From Stutzerimonas stutzeri (GTDB lineage: Bacteria > Pseudomonadota > Gammaproteobacteria > Pseudomonadales > Pseudomonadaceae): DNA of 64,000 nucleotides. The stretch spans positions 398,327 through 462,326 of the forward strand of contig DDKB01000017.1 of the NCBI GenBank assembly GCA_002339675.1, written 5' to 3'. The notes under the pieces were generated by a model. It saw nothing but the letters and a program-made list of their open reading frames with translations, did not search any database and had not been told where the DNA came from. Made by a program: the position numbers and the translations under genes. Below are positions 36,297 through 45,399 of this stretch, in pieces. The number at the start of each line of letters is the position of its first letter. The first letter of the stretch is position 1.

Positions 36297-36715
36297 TCGT
36301 CTGGAAAGAACTCTTGAGTGAAGTCGAAATTGATCGGCGCGGCGCCGTTAGGCTGTACGTTCAGATTGAAGCGCAGCACTTCGCGAGACTCGAAAGGAAA
36401 CTGAGCCAGGTAATAAATGGCCTCGTCGCCTTCCTTGAGCTGCTTGAACGTCAGCGGATAATCCTGCCCCAGCAGGTTCTTCACCGACCCGCTGACCTGC
36501 GCGGCGGCCGGTTTGCCGGCCTTGAGCACCGAGACGTTGACCACGCCCTGGGTCTTGCTGCGCACCAGGCCCGCCGCGGCGGCGATGTCCGGCTGCAGGA
36601 AGCCGGAATTGAAGGCGATGTAATGGACGTCGTAGTCGCCCACGCTGTGCTTGCGTTCGGCCAGGGCGGGCACTGCCAGCAGCAGCGTAAGCAGGCATAT
36701 CAGGCTTCTTTTCAT
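36293..36715 (-). CDS. DUF4426 secreted protein
   Basis: 140 residues from the ATG at 36715, with a good ribosome site (GGAGG) seven bases upstream; an in-frame ATG far upstream lies inside metW and is rejected. A signal peptide ends near PALA (about residue 19). The mature domain is beta-rich and contains the VGDYDVHYIAFNSGFLQPDIAA segment usual in this family. Function unknown. The metW-DUF4426-rdgB order is conserved in Pseudomonas. Confidence 0.87.
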   Translation of the reverse strand: MKRSLICLLTLLLAVPALAERKHSVGDYDVHYIAFNSGFLQPDIAAAAGLVRSKTQGVVNVSVLKAGKPAAAQVSGSVKNLLGQDYPLTFKQLKEGDEAIYYLAQFPFESREVLRFNLNVQPNGAAPINFDFTQEFFPDE

Positions 36716-36738
36716 GGTGTACCTCCAGCGGTGAAGGG

Positions 36739-37338
36739 TCAGCGGGCGCGGCCGGTGACCCGATAAATGCCGATCTCGCCAATCAGATTGGGCCACAGGC
36801 GGCTCGCCACGCCGTGCTTGTGATGGCGGTCGACCGCCAGGCGCTCGAGCACACGGGCGCCGAGTTCGCGGCTCAGTCGCTCGAAATCCTCGAAGGTGCA
36901 GAAGTGGATGTTCGGTGTGTTGTACCACGTGTAGGGCAGGAACTCCGAGACCGGCATGCGGCCCTTGCTGGCCAGGTACCAGCGGCAGCGCCAGTGACCG
37001 AAGTTGGGAAAGGTGATGATGCACTCGCGGCCGACCCGCAGCATTTCCCGCAGCAGCGCATCGGGATAGTGGACCGCCTGCAACGCCTGAGTCATGACCA
37101 CCATGTCGAAGCTGTCGCTGGCGAAGTTGCCCAGCCCCTTGTCGAGGTCCTGCTCGATGACGTTGACGCCTTTCTCGATACAGGCGGCGATGTTGTCCGG
37201 ATCGATCTCGAGGCCGTAACCACTGACCTGCTTGTTGTCACGCAGCCAGGCGAGCAGCTCGCCGTTGCCGCAGCCGAGGTCGAGCACGCGGCTACCGGCC
37301 GGTATCCAGTCTTGAATGATGTCCAGATCGGCGCGCAT
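36739..37338 (-). CDS. metW: MetW, SAM-fold methionine biosynthesis protein
   Basis: 199 residues of class I methyltransferase fold; motif I reads VLDLGCGNGELL. MetW is genetically tied to MetX in pseudomonads and is thought to be needed for or to enhance homoserine acylation; no methyltransferase reaction is established. It follows metX by 10 bases. Confidence 0.94.
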   Translation of the reverse strand: MRADLDIIQDWIPAGSRVLDLGCGNGELLAWLRDNKQVSGYGLEIDPDNIAACIEKGVNVIEQDLDKGLGNFASDSFDMVVMTQALQAVHYPDALLREMLRVGRECIITFPNFGHWRCRWYLASKGRMPVSEFLPYTWYNTPNIHFCTFEDFERLSRELGARVLERLAVDRHHKHGVASRLWPNLIGEIGIYRVTGRAR

Positions 37339-37348
37339 GTGGGTTCCT

Positions 37349-38488
37349 TTATACGGCGATGCGGTTCATGTAGCCGCGAAACGCCTGCAGGTAACGGGGG
37401 ATGGGGATCAGGAAGGCGTCGTGACCCTGCGGCGCGTCGATCTCCAGGTAGCAAACGTTCTTGCGCGCGGCCATCAGTGCATCGACGATCTCGTGAGAGC
37501 GTTCCGGCGAGAAACGCCAGTCGGTGGTGAAGGACATCACACAGAAGTCGGCCTGGGCGACCGACAGTGCCTGCGCCAGATCGTCATCGTGGGCCGCCGC
37601 CGGGTCGAAATAGTCCAGCGCCTTGGTCATCAGCAAATAGGTGTTGGCGTCGAAACGGCTGGAGAACTCCTCGCCCTGGTAACGCAGGTAGCTTTCGACC
37701 TGGAACTCGACGCTGTTGAAGTCGTAGTTGAGCTTTTCGCTCTTCAGGCCCCGGCCGAACTTGGTGCCCATGGCGTCGTCGGACAGGTAGGTGATGTGGC
37801 CGACCATGCGCGCCAGCATCAGGCCGCGCCGGGGGATGACATTCTGCTCGAGGAAATGCCCGCCGTGGAACTCCGGGTCGGAGAGGATCGCCTGGCGGGC
37901 GACCTCGTTGAATGCGATGTTCTGTGCCGACAGCTTCGGCGCCGAGGCGATCGCCACGCAGTGACGTACGCGCTCGGGGTAGCTCATCGTCCATTGCAAG
38001 GCCTGCATGCCACCGAGACTGCCACCGACCACGGCGGCCCACTGCTCGATGCCGAGCACGTCGGCCAGGCGTGCCTGGCTGTTGACCCAGTCTTCCACCG
38101 TCACCACCGGGAAGTCCGCTCCGTAGGGCCTGCCGGTCTGCGGATTGGTGCTGCTGGGGCCGGTCGAGCCGTTGCAGCCGCCGAGGTTGTTCAGGCTGAC
38201 GACGAAGAAACGGTTGGTGTCGATCGCCTTGCCCGGACCGATGCAGCTGTCCCACCAGCCGGGCTTGCGGTCTTGCGGATCATGCAAGCCGGCCGCGTGG
38301 TGGTGGCCGGACAGCGCATGGCAGATCAGCACGGCATTGCTGCGCGCAGGGTTCAGTTCGCCGTAGGTTTCGTAGATCAGCTGGTAGTCGTGGAGCGTGC
38401 GGCCGCAGGCAAGCGCCAAGGGTTCGGAGAACTGCTCGACCTTCGGGCTCACCAGACCAACGGAATCGGCTGGGATGGCTGTGGGCAT
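37349..38488 (-). CDS. metX: MetX, homoserine O-acyltransferase
   Basis: 379 residues, an alpha/beta hydrolase fold. The nucleophile motif GGSLGGMQ and the C-terminal His in APQGHDAFL are present. Although named for acetyl transfer, Pseudomonas MetX enzymes with a MetW partner mostly use succinyl-CoA; the sequence alone does not settle the donor here. First step of methionine synthesis from homoserine. Confidence 0.95.
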   Translation of the reverse strand: MPTAIPADSVGLVSPKVEQFSEPLALACGRTLHDYQLIYETYGELNPARSNAVLICHALSGHHHAAGLHDPQDRKPGWWDSCIGPGKAIDTNRFFVVSLNNLGGCNGSTGPSSTNPQTGRPYGADFPVVTVEDWVNSQARLADVLGIEQWAAVVGGSLGGMQALQWTMSYPERVRHCVAIASAPKLSAQNIAFNEVARQAILSDPEFHGGHFLEQNVIPRRGLMLARMVGHITYLSDDAMGTKFGRGLKSEKLNYDFNSVEFQVESYLRYQGEEFSSRFDANTYLLMTKALDYFDPAAAHDDDLAQALSVAQADFCVMSFTTDWRFSPERSHEIVDALMAARKNVCYLEIDAPQGHDAFLIPIPRYLQAFRGYMNRIAV

Positions 38489-38527
38489 CGACCCTGGCTC
38501 GTACTGGAAGAAGGCGGCAAAGTCTAA

Positions 38528-38555
38528 AGCTTAGCGCGCCTCAATTCATCCTCAA
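38528..38555 (-). promoter_or_regulatory. Candidate promoter of metXW
   Basis: On the minus strand TTGAGG (38555-38550), a 16-base spacer and TAAGCT (38533-38528) lie 40 bases before the metX ATG. Moderate match to sigma-70. Confidence 0.4.
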
Positions 38556-38569
38556 TCGCAACGGCAGTA

Positions 38570-40531
38570 TCAGCCCAGTGACGCGCTGGTGAGGCTGACC
38601 ACCTTGCCTTGGCGACGCAGCGGTGCCGGTTTGCGCAGCACCCGGAGCATTTCGCCGGCCTGGCCGAGCTGCAGTTCGAGCGCATGGCTATAGCGGGCCA
38701 GCACGCGCCCGCGCTGGCTGTTCTGCTGAGTGTCCTGGGCCAGAGCTTTGAGCTGCAGCATGTGCCCCTCAAGCTGCTGCTTGTGCTCGAGCGAGTGTTG
38801 CATGAGCGGCATCAGGGCCTCGGCGGCCCAGTGCTCGGCTTCCTGGCGCAGCCGTTGATGCATGCCGATGACCTCCTGCACGAGGGTGGCGAAGAAGCGC
38901 CGGGTCAGGGTTCGCTGCTCGGTGAGCAGGGTCTTGAGCTGCAGGCGGAACTGGTCCGCCTTGTTCTGCAGGCCCTTGAGTTCCTTCTGGTACGGCGCCA
39001 GGCGAAACAACGGCGCGTCGACCCCGTGCAGCGGATTTTCCTCGTTGTGGCGGCGATAAATGGCGGCGACCATCTTGTTCGCCAGTGCGGCTTCCTGCTC
39101 GAGCGAGCCCAGGTCCTGCTCCACCGAACGGAAAAAATGCAGGATGCTCAGGTTGATGCCCAGCGTGGTCAGGCTGCCGGTGAGGCTGCGGCGCAAACGG
39201 GTCAGGTGTTCGTCCAACCGCTCGACTCGCACCGTACTGCGCAGCAGCTCGCCTTGACGCTGTAGCAGCCGCTGGTTGGTCTTGAGCTGCAGCAGGCGCT
39301 TGTGGTGCTGGTTGTGGTCGTGGCGGGTGCGCGCGGTGAGTTCCATCAGGAGCTGCCCATCGTCCTGGCGACGGCCGTCGAGCAGTTCGCTCTGCTCACG
39401 CACCTTGCCCAGTCGCTGGGTCAGGATTTGTTGGCTGTTTTGCATCAGTGCCATGACCTGGCGTACCACCTGCTGCTCCAGCAACCGCTCCTTTTGCGCA
39501 AGGATACGCTCGCACAGCAGGTGTTCGAGGGCGAGCAGACGGCTGCGTTCCAGCAGGGCGCGGTCGCCGCGGATCTTGGCCAGCAGGGCCTGCTTGGCCG
39601 ATAGCGGAAGCACGTCCTCCACGGCGATGCCCAGCTGCTTGGCGGTTCCGGCCTGCATGCGCTCGATCGCCGCGTCGACAAAGGCTTCACCCGCAACATC
39701 GTCCCAAAGCACATCGATCTTGTTGAGCACCGCGAACAGCCGATGGCGGTCGCTCTCGTCGAGCTGGCGCAGGTGTTGTTGCCAGATGTGCATGTCGCTG
39801 GCGGTGACGCCTGCGTCCGCCGACAACAGGAAGACGACGGCCTGGGCGGTGGGCAGCATCGACAGGGTGAGTTCCGGCTCGCTGCCCAATGCGTTGAGCC
39901 CGGGCGTGTCGAGAATCCGCAGGCCCTGGCGCAACAGTGGGTGGTCGAAACTGACCATGGCGTGGCGCCACGCCGGCACCATGACCTCGCCGTCAACCGC
40001 CGAGGGCTCGAGGGCGTGCGCCTGGAAGCCGAGGCGGATGGCCTGCGCCTCTGGCATCGACTTGCTCGCGGCTACCTGGGAAAACGCTTCGATCATCGCA
40101 TCGGCGTTGTCCGGGTCCAGCTGGATGTGCGTCCAGAACCGTGGGGTGCGCTTGAGCTGCGCGATGCTTGTCTCGTCCAGGCGTGACTCGATGGGCAGCA
40201 GGCGGATGTACCCGCGTTCGGCCCGCGGGTCGAAAAAGAGTTCGGTCGGGCACATGGTGGTCCGCCCGGCCCGCGACGGCAGGATGCGCTGGCCGTAGCT
40301 GGAAAAGAACAGGCTGTTGATCAGTTCGGTCTTGCCGCGGGAGAACTCGCCAACGAACGCGAGGGTGATGTGGTCGGTGCGCAGCAGGCGCAAGGCGCGC
40401 TCCAGGCGTGCCTCGACGGCTTCTGAGCTGAGCCGGTTGTGAGCCAGCCAGCTGCGGTAGCGGATGATCTCGCGCACCAGGTCGCGTTTCCAGGTGACGT
40501 AGGCGTCCACCTGACGGTCGAGTCGTTCCAT
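38570..40531 (-). CDS. Dynamin-like large GTPase
   Basis: 653 residues. GTPase motifs: P-loop GEFSRGKT (residues 61-68), a DTPG G3 motif and an NKID G4 motif. The remaining 350 residues are long charged helices suggestive of a dynamin-type stalk or coiled-coil. No obvious transmembrane paddle is seen, unlike cyanobacterial BDLP. Bacterial dynamins remodel or repair membranes, or act in phage defence; which applies here is unknown. It reads toward metX and is isolated by short gaps, probably monocistronic. Confidence 0.85.
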   Translation of the reverse strand: MERLDRQVDAYVTWKRDLVREIIRYRSWLAHNRLSSEAVEARLERALRLLRTDHITLAFVGEFSRGKTELINSLFFSSYGQRILPSRAGRTTMCPTELFFDPRAERGYIRLLPIESRLDETSIAQLKRTPRFWTHIQLDPDNADAMIEAFSQVAASKSMPEAQAIRLGFQAHALEPSAVDGEVMVPAWRHAMVSFDHPLLRQGLRILDTPGLNALGSEPELTLSMLPTAQAVVFLLSADAGVTASDMHIWQQHLRQLDESDRHRLFAVLNKIDVLWDDVAGEAFVDAAIERMQAGTAKQLGIAVEDVLPLSAKQALLAKIRGDRALLERSRLLALEHLLCERILAQKERLLEQQVVRQVMALMQNSQQILTQRLGKVREQSELLDGRRQDDGQLLMELTARTRHDHNQHHKRLLQLKTNQRLLQRQGELLRSTVRVERLDEHLTRLRRSLTGSLTTLGINLSILHFFRSVEQDLGSLEQEAALANKMVAAIYRRHNEENPLHGVDAPLFRLAPYQKELKGLQNKADQFRLQLKTLLTEQRTLTRRFFATLVQEVIGMHQRLRQEAEHWAAEALMPLMQHSLEHKQQLEGHMLQLKALAQDTQQNSQRGRVLARYSHALELQLGQAGEMLRVLRKPAPLRRQGKVVSLTSASLG

Positions 40532-40655
40532 GAGCCGGTCGCTTCCAGAAGGGCGTAGCGGGCGATTATCGCAGTCGCCCGGAGCCGGTCAATCGCGGGG
40601 ATGTGAACTGCTGCTCAAATGGCCCGCATGGCGCCTGCGCGGGCGCCGCGGCAGC

Positions 40656-41246
40656 TCAGATCAACGAGCGCAGGATGTTGGGCATGTGGGTCATCACGGC
40701 CAGGTTGTTAATGACGAGCATGTCGAGCAGCTTGATTGCCAGGAACGCAAAGATCGGTGAAATGTCGAGCCCGCCCATGCTGGGCAGCAGGCGACGGAAC
40801 GGAGCCAGTGCCGGTTCGCAGATCTGGTTGACCAGTTGCGCGCCGGGGTTGTGGCTGCCGGGTGCAACCCAGGACAGGATCACGCTGATGATGAGCGCGT
40901 AGAAGAACACGTTCAGCAGCAGCCCGGTCACCCCGACGAAGGCCCAGACCAGCAGCTGCAAGGGGTTGCCGATGGTGCCATAGGCAATTAGCAGGATCGC
41001 CGCCATCAGCAGCGCCTGAACGATGATGGCCAGCACCAGCGAGGACAGGTCGAGGCCGCCAACGCTCGGGATCACGCGGCGCAGCGGGCGCAGCAGCGGG
41101 TGCGTGGCGCGGACGATGAACTGGCTCAGCGGGTTGTAAAAATCGGCCCGGACCAACTGCAGGACGAAGCGCAACAGAACGATCAGCAGGTAGAGACTGC
41201 CGAGCGTCTGGACGATCAGAATCAGGGCTTGCGAGAGTTGCGACAT
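40656..41246 (-). CDS. YggT-family membrane protein
   Basis: 196 residues made of two YGGT repeats, each with two hydrophobic helices flanking a RPLRRVIPSVGGLDLS-type loop; the second copy reads APFRRLLPSMGGLDIS. The family is implicated in osmotic tolerance or cell-division-related processes, without a settled role. The yggS-proC-yggT order is conserved across Gammaproteobacteria. Confidence 0.9.
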   Translation of the reverse strand: MSQLSQALILIVQTLGSLYLLIVLLRFVLQLVRADFYNPLSQFIVRATHPLLRPLRRVIPSVGGLDLSSLVLAIIVQALLMAAILLIAYGTIGNPLQLLVWAFVGVTGLLLNVFFYALIISVILSWVAPGSHNPGAQLVNQICEPALAPFRRLLPSMGGLDISPIFAFLAIKLLDMLVINNLAVMTHMPNILRSLI

Positions 41247-41546
41247 GAAGGCTCCTTAGGATCTATTGGTGTGTCGTCGCGAGCCGCACTGCTGCGCCAA
41301 GGGGCGCGGCCACGGCGCGGGACGCCGGTAATGGTTGTGCCTTGGCAGTCGCGCAATGCCGCCTGGCCCGACTGCGCTGTAGACCGTTCGCACGGTGCGG
41401 CCTTGTTCGTCGCTCGTTTGCCGTAACCCATTGCTGTGCTCATGCGAAGCCGTGGGTGGGTGAGGCGGCAGCCCGTTCGCCGCGGACGATGCCTGGCGCT
41501 GCCCCAAGCGGGCTCCGGCGCGGCCGCGAACAGGAGCCAACAGCCC
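41247..41546. other. 300-base gap between yggT and proC
   Basis: No plausible gene, terminator or known repeat was found on either strand. The only structure seen is a 7-base inverted repeat, GCAGTCG (41345-41351) with CGACTGC (41369-41375), over a 17-base loop. The gap is long for this compact region and might hold the yggT promoter or gene remnants. Confidence 0.5.
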
Positions 41547-42371
41547 CTACTTGCCCAGTTGCTCGGCGAGTTCGGCCGAGCGGCGCGCGGCGGCGTCCAT
41601 CGCCTGTTGCACCAGCGCCTCGAAGCCGCCCGCTTGAAAGGCTTTGATCGCCGCTTCGGTGGTTCCGTTCGGTGAAGTGACCCGGCGACGCAGTTCGGCT
41701 GCGTCGACGTCGCTCTCACAGGCCATCCGGGCAGCGCCCAGGGCGGTCTGCAAGGTCAGCTGCGCAGCGGTGTCGTGCGGCAGGCCCAGGCGTTCGCCGG
41801 CGGCGGTCATGGCTTCGATCAACAGGAAGAAATACGCCGGACCGCTGCCCGACACCGCCGTGACCGCGTCGATCAGTGCCTCCCGGTCCAGCCAGAGCGC
41901 CAGGCCGACGGCCGATAGCAGCTGCTCGGCCTGCTCTTTCTGCTCGGCGCTGACCACCGCGTTGGCGAACAGCCCGCTGACGCCCTGGCGCAGCAGGGCG
42001 GGGGTGTTCGGCATGCAGCGCACGATCGCCCGCGGGGTGTCGCCAAGCCATTGCTGCAGGCTGGCGCAGGTGACGCCGGCGGCGATCGATACGATCAGCT
42101 GATCCGCCTGTAGCGACGATGCCAGGTCGCGGCAGACCGCCTGCATGACCTGTGGTTTGACCGCCAGCACCACTACCTCGGCCCCGGCGATCGCCTGGGC
42201 GTTGTCGGCGAACGCCTCGATACCATGAACATCGTGCAGTTCGGTGCGTCTGTCCGCGCCAGGGTCGCTGGCGCAGATGGCGGAGGCAGGAATGCCCTGG
42301 GCGCGTAGCCCGCCGATCAGGCTGGCGGCCATGTTGCCACCGCCGATAAAGGCGATACGGGGAGTGCTCAT
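41547..42371 (-). CDS. proC: ProC, pyrroline-5-carboxylate reductase
   Basis: 274 residues. An N-terminal Rossmann motif FIGGGNMAASL and the C-terminal family signature around VTSPNGTTEAAI are present. It catalyses the last step of proline synthesis, using NAD(P)H. It follows yggS by 16 bases. Confidence 0.97.
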   Translation of the reverse strand: MSTPRIAFIGGGNMAASLIGGLRAQGIPASAICASDPGADRRTELHDVHGIEAFADNAQAIAGAEVVVLAVKPQVMQAVCRDLASSLQADQLIVSIAAGVTCASLQQWLGDTPRAIVRCMPNTPALLRQGVSGLFANAVVSAEQKEQAEQLLSAVGLALWLDREALIDAVTAVSGSGPAYFFLLIEAMTAAGERLGLPHDTAAQLTLQTALGAARMACESDVDAAELRRRVTSPNGTTEAAIKAFQAGGFEALVQQAMDAAARRSAELAEQLGK

Positions 42372-42387
42372 GCGAAATTTCCTTTGT

Positions 42388-43080
42388 TCATGCAGAGGGG
42401 CGGCCGTAGTCCCGGGCGCCGAACAGGGCGGTGCCGACTCGGACCCAGGTGGCGCCTTCGGCGATGGCCGCTTCGAGGTCCTGGCTCATGCCCATGGACA
42501 GGGTGTCGAGGCCGAGGTCCAGTGATTGCTGCAGCTGGCGCAGGCGGGCGAAGGCTGCGCGTTGCTCGGCCGGGTCGTCGGTCGGCTCGGGAATTGCCAT
42601 CAGCCCGCGTAAGCGCAAGCGGGGCAGGGCCGAGATGGCCTGCGCCAGCGCCGGTACGTCCTGCGGCTCGCAGCCGGACTTGCTGGCTTCGCCGCTGACG
42701 TTGACCTGCAGGCAAATGTTCAGCGGCGATAGCGATTCGGGGCGCTGGTCGGACAGGCGTTGCGCGATCTTCAGGCGGTCCACCGAGTGCACCCAGTCGA
42801 AGTGCTCGGCGATGGATTTGGTCTTGTTCGACTGGATGGGGCCGATGAAATGCCAGGTCAAGGGTAGATCGCTCAGGGCTGCCTGTTTTTCCAGCGCTTC
42901 CTGCAGGTAGTTCTCGCCGAAATCGTGCAGGCCGGCTTCGCTGGCCTGACGGATCGCGTCGGCCGGTTGCGTCTTGCTCACGGCCAGCAGGCGCACCTCG
43001 CCGGGTGTGCGCCCTGCAGCTTGCGCCGCCTCACGGATGCGCGTTGCGACCTTTGCAATATTGTTCGCTATCGTGGACAT
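42388..43080 (-). CDS. yggS: YggS/PLPBP, pyridoxal phosphate homeostasis protein
   Basis: 230 residues, a TIM barrel binding PLP through the lysine in AVSKTQPA. No catalytic activity is known; loss disturbs vitamin B6 and amino acid pools. It is divergent from pilT over 66 bases, where a TAGAAT -10-like element (43114-43119, minus strand) could serve yggS. Confidence 0.95.
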   Translation of the reverse strand: MSTIANNIAKVATRIREAAQAAGRTPGEVRLLAVSKTQPADAIRQASEAGLHDFGENYLQEALEKQAALSDLPLTWHFIGPIQSNKTKSIAEHFDWVHSVDRLKIAQRLSDQRPESLSPLNICLQVNVSGEASKSGCEPQDVPALAQAISALPRLRLRGLMAIPEPTDDPAEQRAAFARLRQLQQSLDLGLDTLSMGMSQDLEAAIAEGATWVRVGTALFGARDYGRPSA

Positions 43081-43146
43081 TACGGGCGCCTGCCACCTTA
43101 GGGTCTGCGCGGCATTCTACCTGCTTGCTTGTAATTGGGGAGTCCC

Positions 43147-44181
43147 ATGGATATCACAGAGCTGCTGGCCTTCAGTGCCAAGCAGGGTGCGTCGGATTTG
43201 CACCTGTCTTCCGGCTTGCCGCCGATGATCCGCGTCGATGGCGACGTGCGTCGGATCAACCTCCCCGCGATGGACCACAAGCAGGTGCACGCGCTGATCT
43301 ACGACATCATGAATGACAAGCAACGCAAGGATTTCGAGGAATTTCTCGAAACCGACTTCTCGTTCGAGGTGCCCGGCGTGGCGCGCTTCCGGGTCAACGC
43401 CTTCAACCAGAACCGCGGCGCAGGCGCGGTGTTCCGGACCATTCCGTCGAAGGTCCTGACCATGGAAGACCTGGGCATGGGCGAGGTGTTCCGCAAGATC
43501 ACCGACGTGCCGCGCGGCCTGGTGCTGGTCACCGGGCCGACCGGTTCGGGCAAGTCGACCACCCTGGCGGCCATGCTCGACTACCTGAACAACACCAAGT
43601 ACCACCACATTCTCACCATCGAGGACCCGATCGAATTCGTTCACGAATCGAAGAAGTGCCTGGTCAACCAGCGGGAAGTGCACCGAGACACCCTCGGCTT
43701 CTCCGAGGCGTTGCGTTCGGCGCTGCGTGAAGACCCCGACATCATCCTGGTGGGCGAGATGCGCGACCTGGAGACCATCCGCCTGGCGCTGACCGCGGCG
43801 GAAACCGGCCACCTGGTGTTCGGCACCCTGCACACCACCTCGGCGGCGAAGACGATCGACCGGGTGGTCGACGTGTTCCCGGCAGAGGAGAAGTCGATGG
43901 TGCGCTCGATGCTCTCCGAATCCCTTCAGGCGGTGATCTCCCAGACCCTGCTGAAGAAGGTCGGGGGCGGACGGGTAGCGGCGCACGAAATCATGATCGG
44001 CACCCCGGCGATCCGTAACCTGATCCGCGAGGACAAGGTCGCGCAGATGTATTCCTCGATTCAGACCGGCGGCTCGCTTGGCATGCAGACGCTGGACGCC
44101 TGTCTCAAGGGGCTGCTGGCCAAGGGCCTGATTTCGCGCGACAGCGCCAAGGAAAAGGCCAAGCAGCCGGAAAACTTCTAA
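43147..44181 (+). CDS. pilT: PilT, type IV pilus retraction ATPase
   Basis: 344 residues from the ATG at 43147, the standard PilT length; an in-frame ATG at 43135 is too long by four residues and lacks the GGGGAG ribosome site, which lies just before 43147. Walker A GPTGSGKST, the Asp and His boxes, and the AIRNLIRE retraction motif near the C-terminus are intact. The hexameric motor depolymerises pili for twitching. Confidence 0.98.
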   Translation: MDITELLAFSAKQGASDLHLSSGLPPMIRVDGDVRRINLPAMDHKQVHALIYDIMNDKQRKDFEEFLETDFSFEVPGVARFRVNAFNQNRGAGAVFRTIPSKVLTMEDLGMGEVFRKITDVPRGLVLVTGPTGSGKSTTLAAMLDYLNNTKYHHILTIEDPIEFVHESKKCLVNQREVHRDTLGFSEALRSALREDPDIILVGEMRDLETIRLALTAAETGHLVFGTLHTTSAAKTIDRVVDVFPAEEKSMVRSMLSESLQAVISQTLLKKVGGGRVAAHEIMIGTPAIRNLIREDKVAQMYSSIQTGGSLGMQTLDACLKGLLAKGLISRDSAKEKAKQPENF

Positions 44182-44250
44182 CCATGGCGGCCGGGCATCG
44201 CGCCCGGCTTTCGCTTCGCTGCATGGCGGCACTGGCCGCCCACGAGACTG

Positions 44251-45399
44251 ATGATGGAATTCGAGAAACTGTTGCGCCTGATGGTGGAAAAGGGCGGCTC
44301 CGACCTGTTCATCACGGCGGGCGTACCGCCGTCTATGAAGGTCAACGGCAAGATTCTGCCGGTGAACAAGACCCCCATGTCGCCCGAAATGACCCGCGAA
44401 ACCGTGCATGCCGTGATGAACGAGCAGCAGCGTCGCGAGTTTGCCGAGAACCACGAGTGCAACTTCGCCATCAGCGCGCGCGGCATCGGGCGCTTCCGGG
44501 TCAGCGCGTTCTACCAGCGCAACCTCGCCGGCATGGTGTTGCGCCGCATCGAGACCAACATTCCGACCATCGACGAACTCAAGCTGCCCGAAGTACTGAA
44601 GAAGCTGGCGATGACCAAGCGCGGCCTGGTGCTGTTCGTCGGCGCCACCGGGACCGGCAAGTCCACCTCGCTGGCGGCGATGATCGGTTACCGGAACCGC
44701 AATTCCAGCGGGCATATCATCTCCATCGAAGATCCCATCGAGTTCATCCACCAGCATCAGAGCTGCATCGTCACCCAGCGTGAGGTCGGCATCGACACCG
44801 ACTCCTTCGACGTGGCGCTGAAGAACACCCTGCGCCAGGCGCCGGACGTCATCCTTATCGGCGAGGTGCGCACCCGGGAAACCATGGACTACGCGGTCGC
44901 GTTTGCCGAAACCGGTCACCTGTGCCTGGCCACCCTGCACGCCAACAACGCCAACCAGGCGCTGGACCGCATCATCAACTTTTTCCCCGCGGACCGGCAG
45001 CAGCAGGTCTGGATGGACCTGTCGTTGAACCTCAAGGCCATCGTCGCCCAGCAGCTGATCCCGACGCCCGATGGCAAGGGCCGGCGCGCGGTCATCGAGG
45101 TGCTGATCAACACGCCGCTGGCGGCCGACCTGATCCGCAAGGGCGAGGTCCACGAACTGAAGTCACTGATGAAACGGTCCACCGACCTCGGCATGCAGAC
45201 CTTCGACCAGGCGCTGTACAACCTCTACGTGCAGGGCGAAATCACCTACGAGGATGCGCTGGCGCACGCGGACTCTTCCAACGACTTGCGCCTGATGATC
45301 AAACTGGGGTCGGAAACCGACGGCGAGCACCTGACCAGCGTGTCACAGGGGCTGACACTGGAGGTCAGCGACGACGATCCGGGGCGCAGCTTCCGCTAA
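44251..45399 (+). CDS. pilU: PilU, PilT-dependent retraction ATPase
   Basis: 382 residues. Walker A is GATGTGKST; the AIRNLIRE of PilT is replaced by TPLAADLIRKGE, which identifies PilU. PilU acts with PilT to increase retraction force. The first of two tandem ATG codons is taken. Its TAA stop overlaps the stop of the convergent DNA-repair gene. Confidence 0.96.
   Translation: MMEFEKLLRLMVEKGGSDLFITAGVPPSMKVNGKILPVNKTPMSPEMTRETVHAVMNEQQRREFAENHECNFAISARGIGRFRVSAFYQRNLAGMVLRRIETNIPTIDELKLPEVLKKLAMTKRGLVLFVGATGTGKSTSLAAMIGYRNRNSSGHIISIEDPIEFIHQHQSCIVTQREVGIDTDSFDVALKNTLRQAPDVILIGEVRTRETMDYAVAFAETGHLCLATLHANNANQALDRIINFFPADRQQQVWMDLSLNLKAIVAQQLIPTPDGKGRRAVIEVLINTPLAADLIRKGEVHELKSLMKRSTDLGMQTFDQALYNLYVQGEITYEDALAHADSSNDLRLMIKLGSETDGEHLTSVSQGLTLEVSDDDPGRSFR

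Noticed and set aside
43117..45153. 678-codon open frame opposite pilT and pilU
   Set aside because: Entirely antisense to two strongly recognised ATPase genes; the His/Asp/Arg-rich translation is an artefact of their codon bias.
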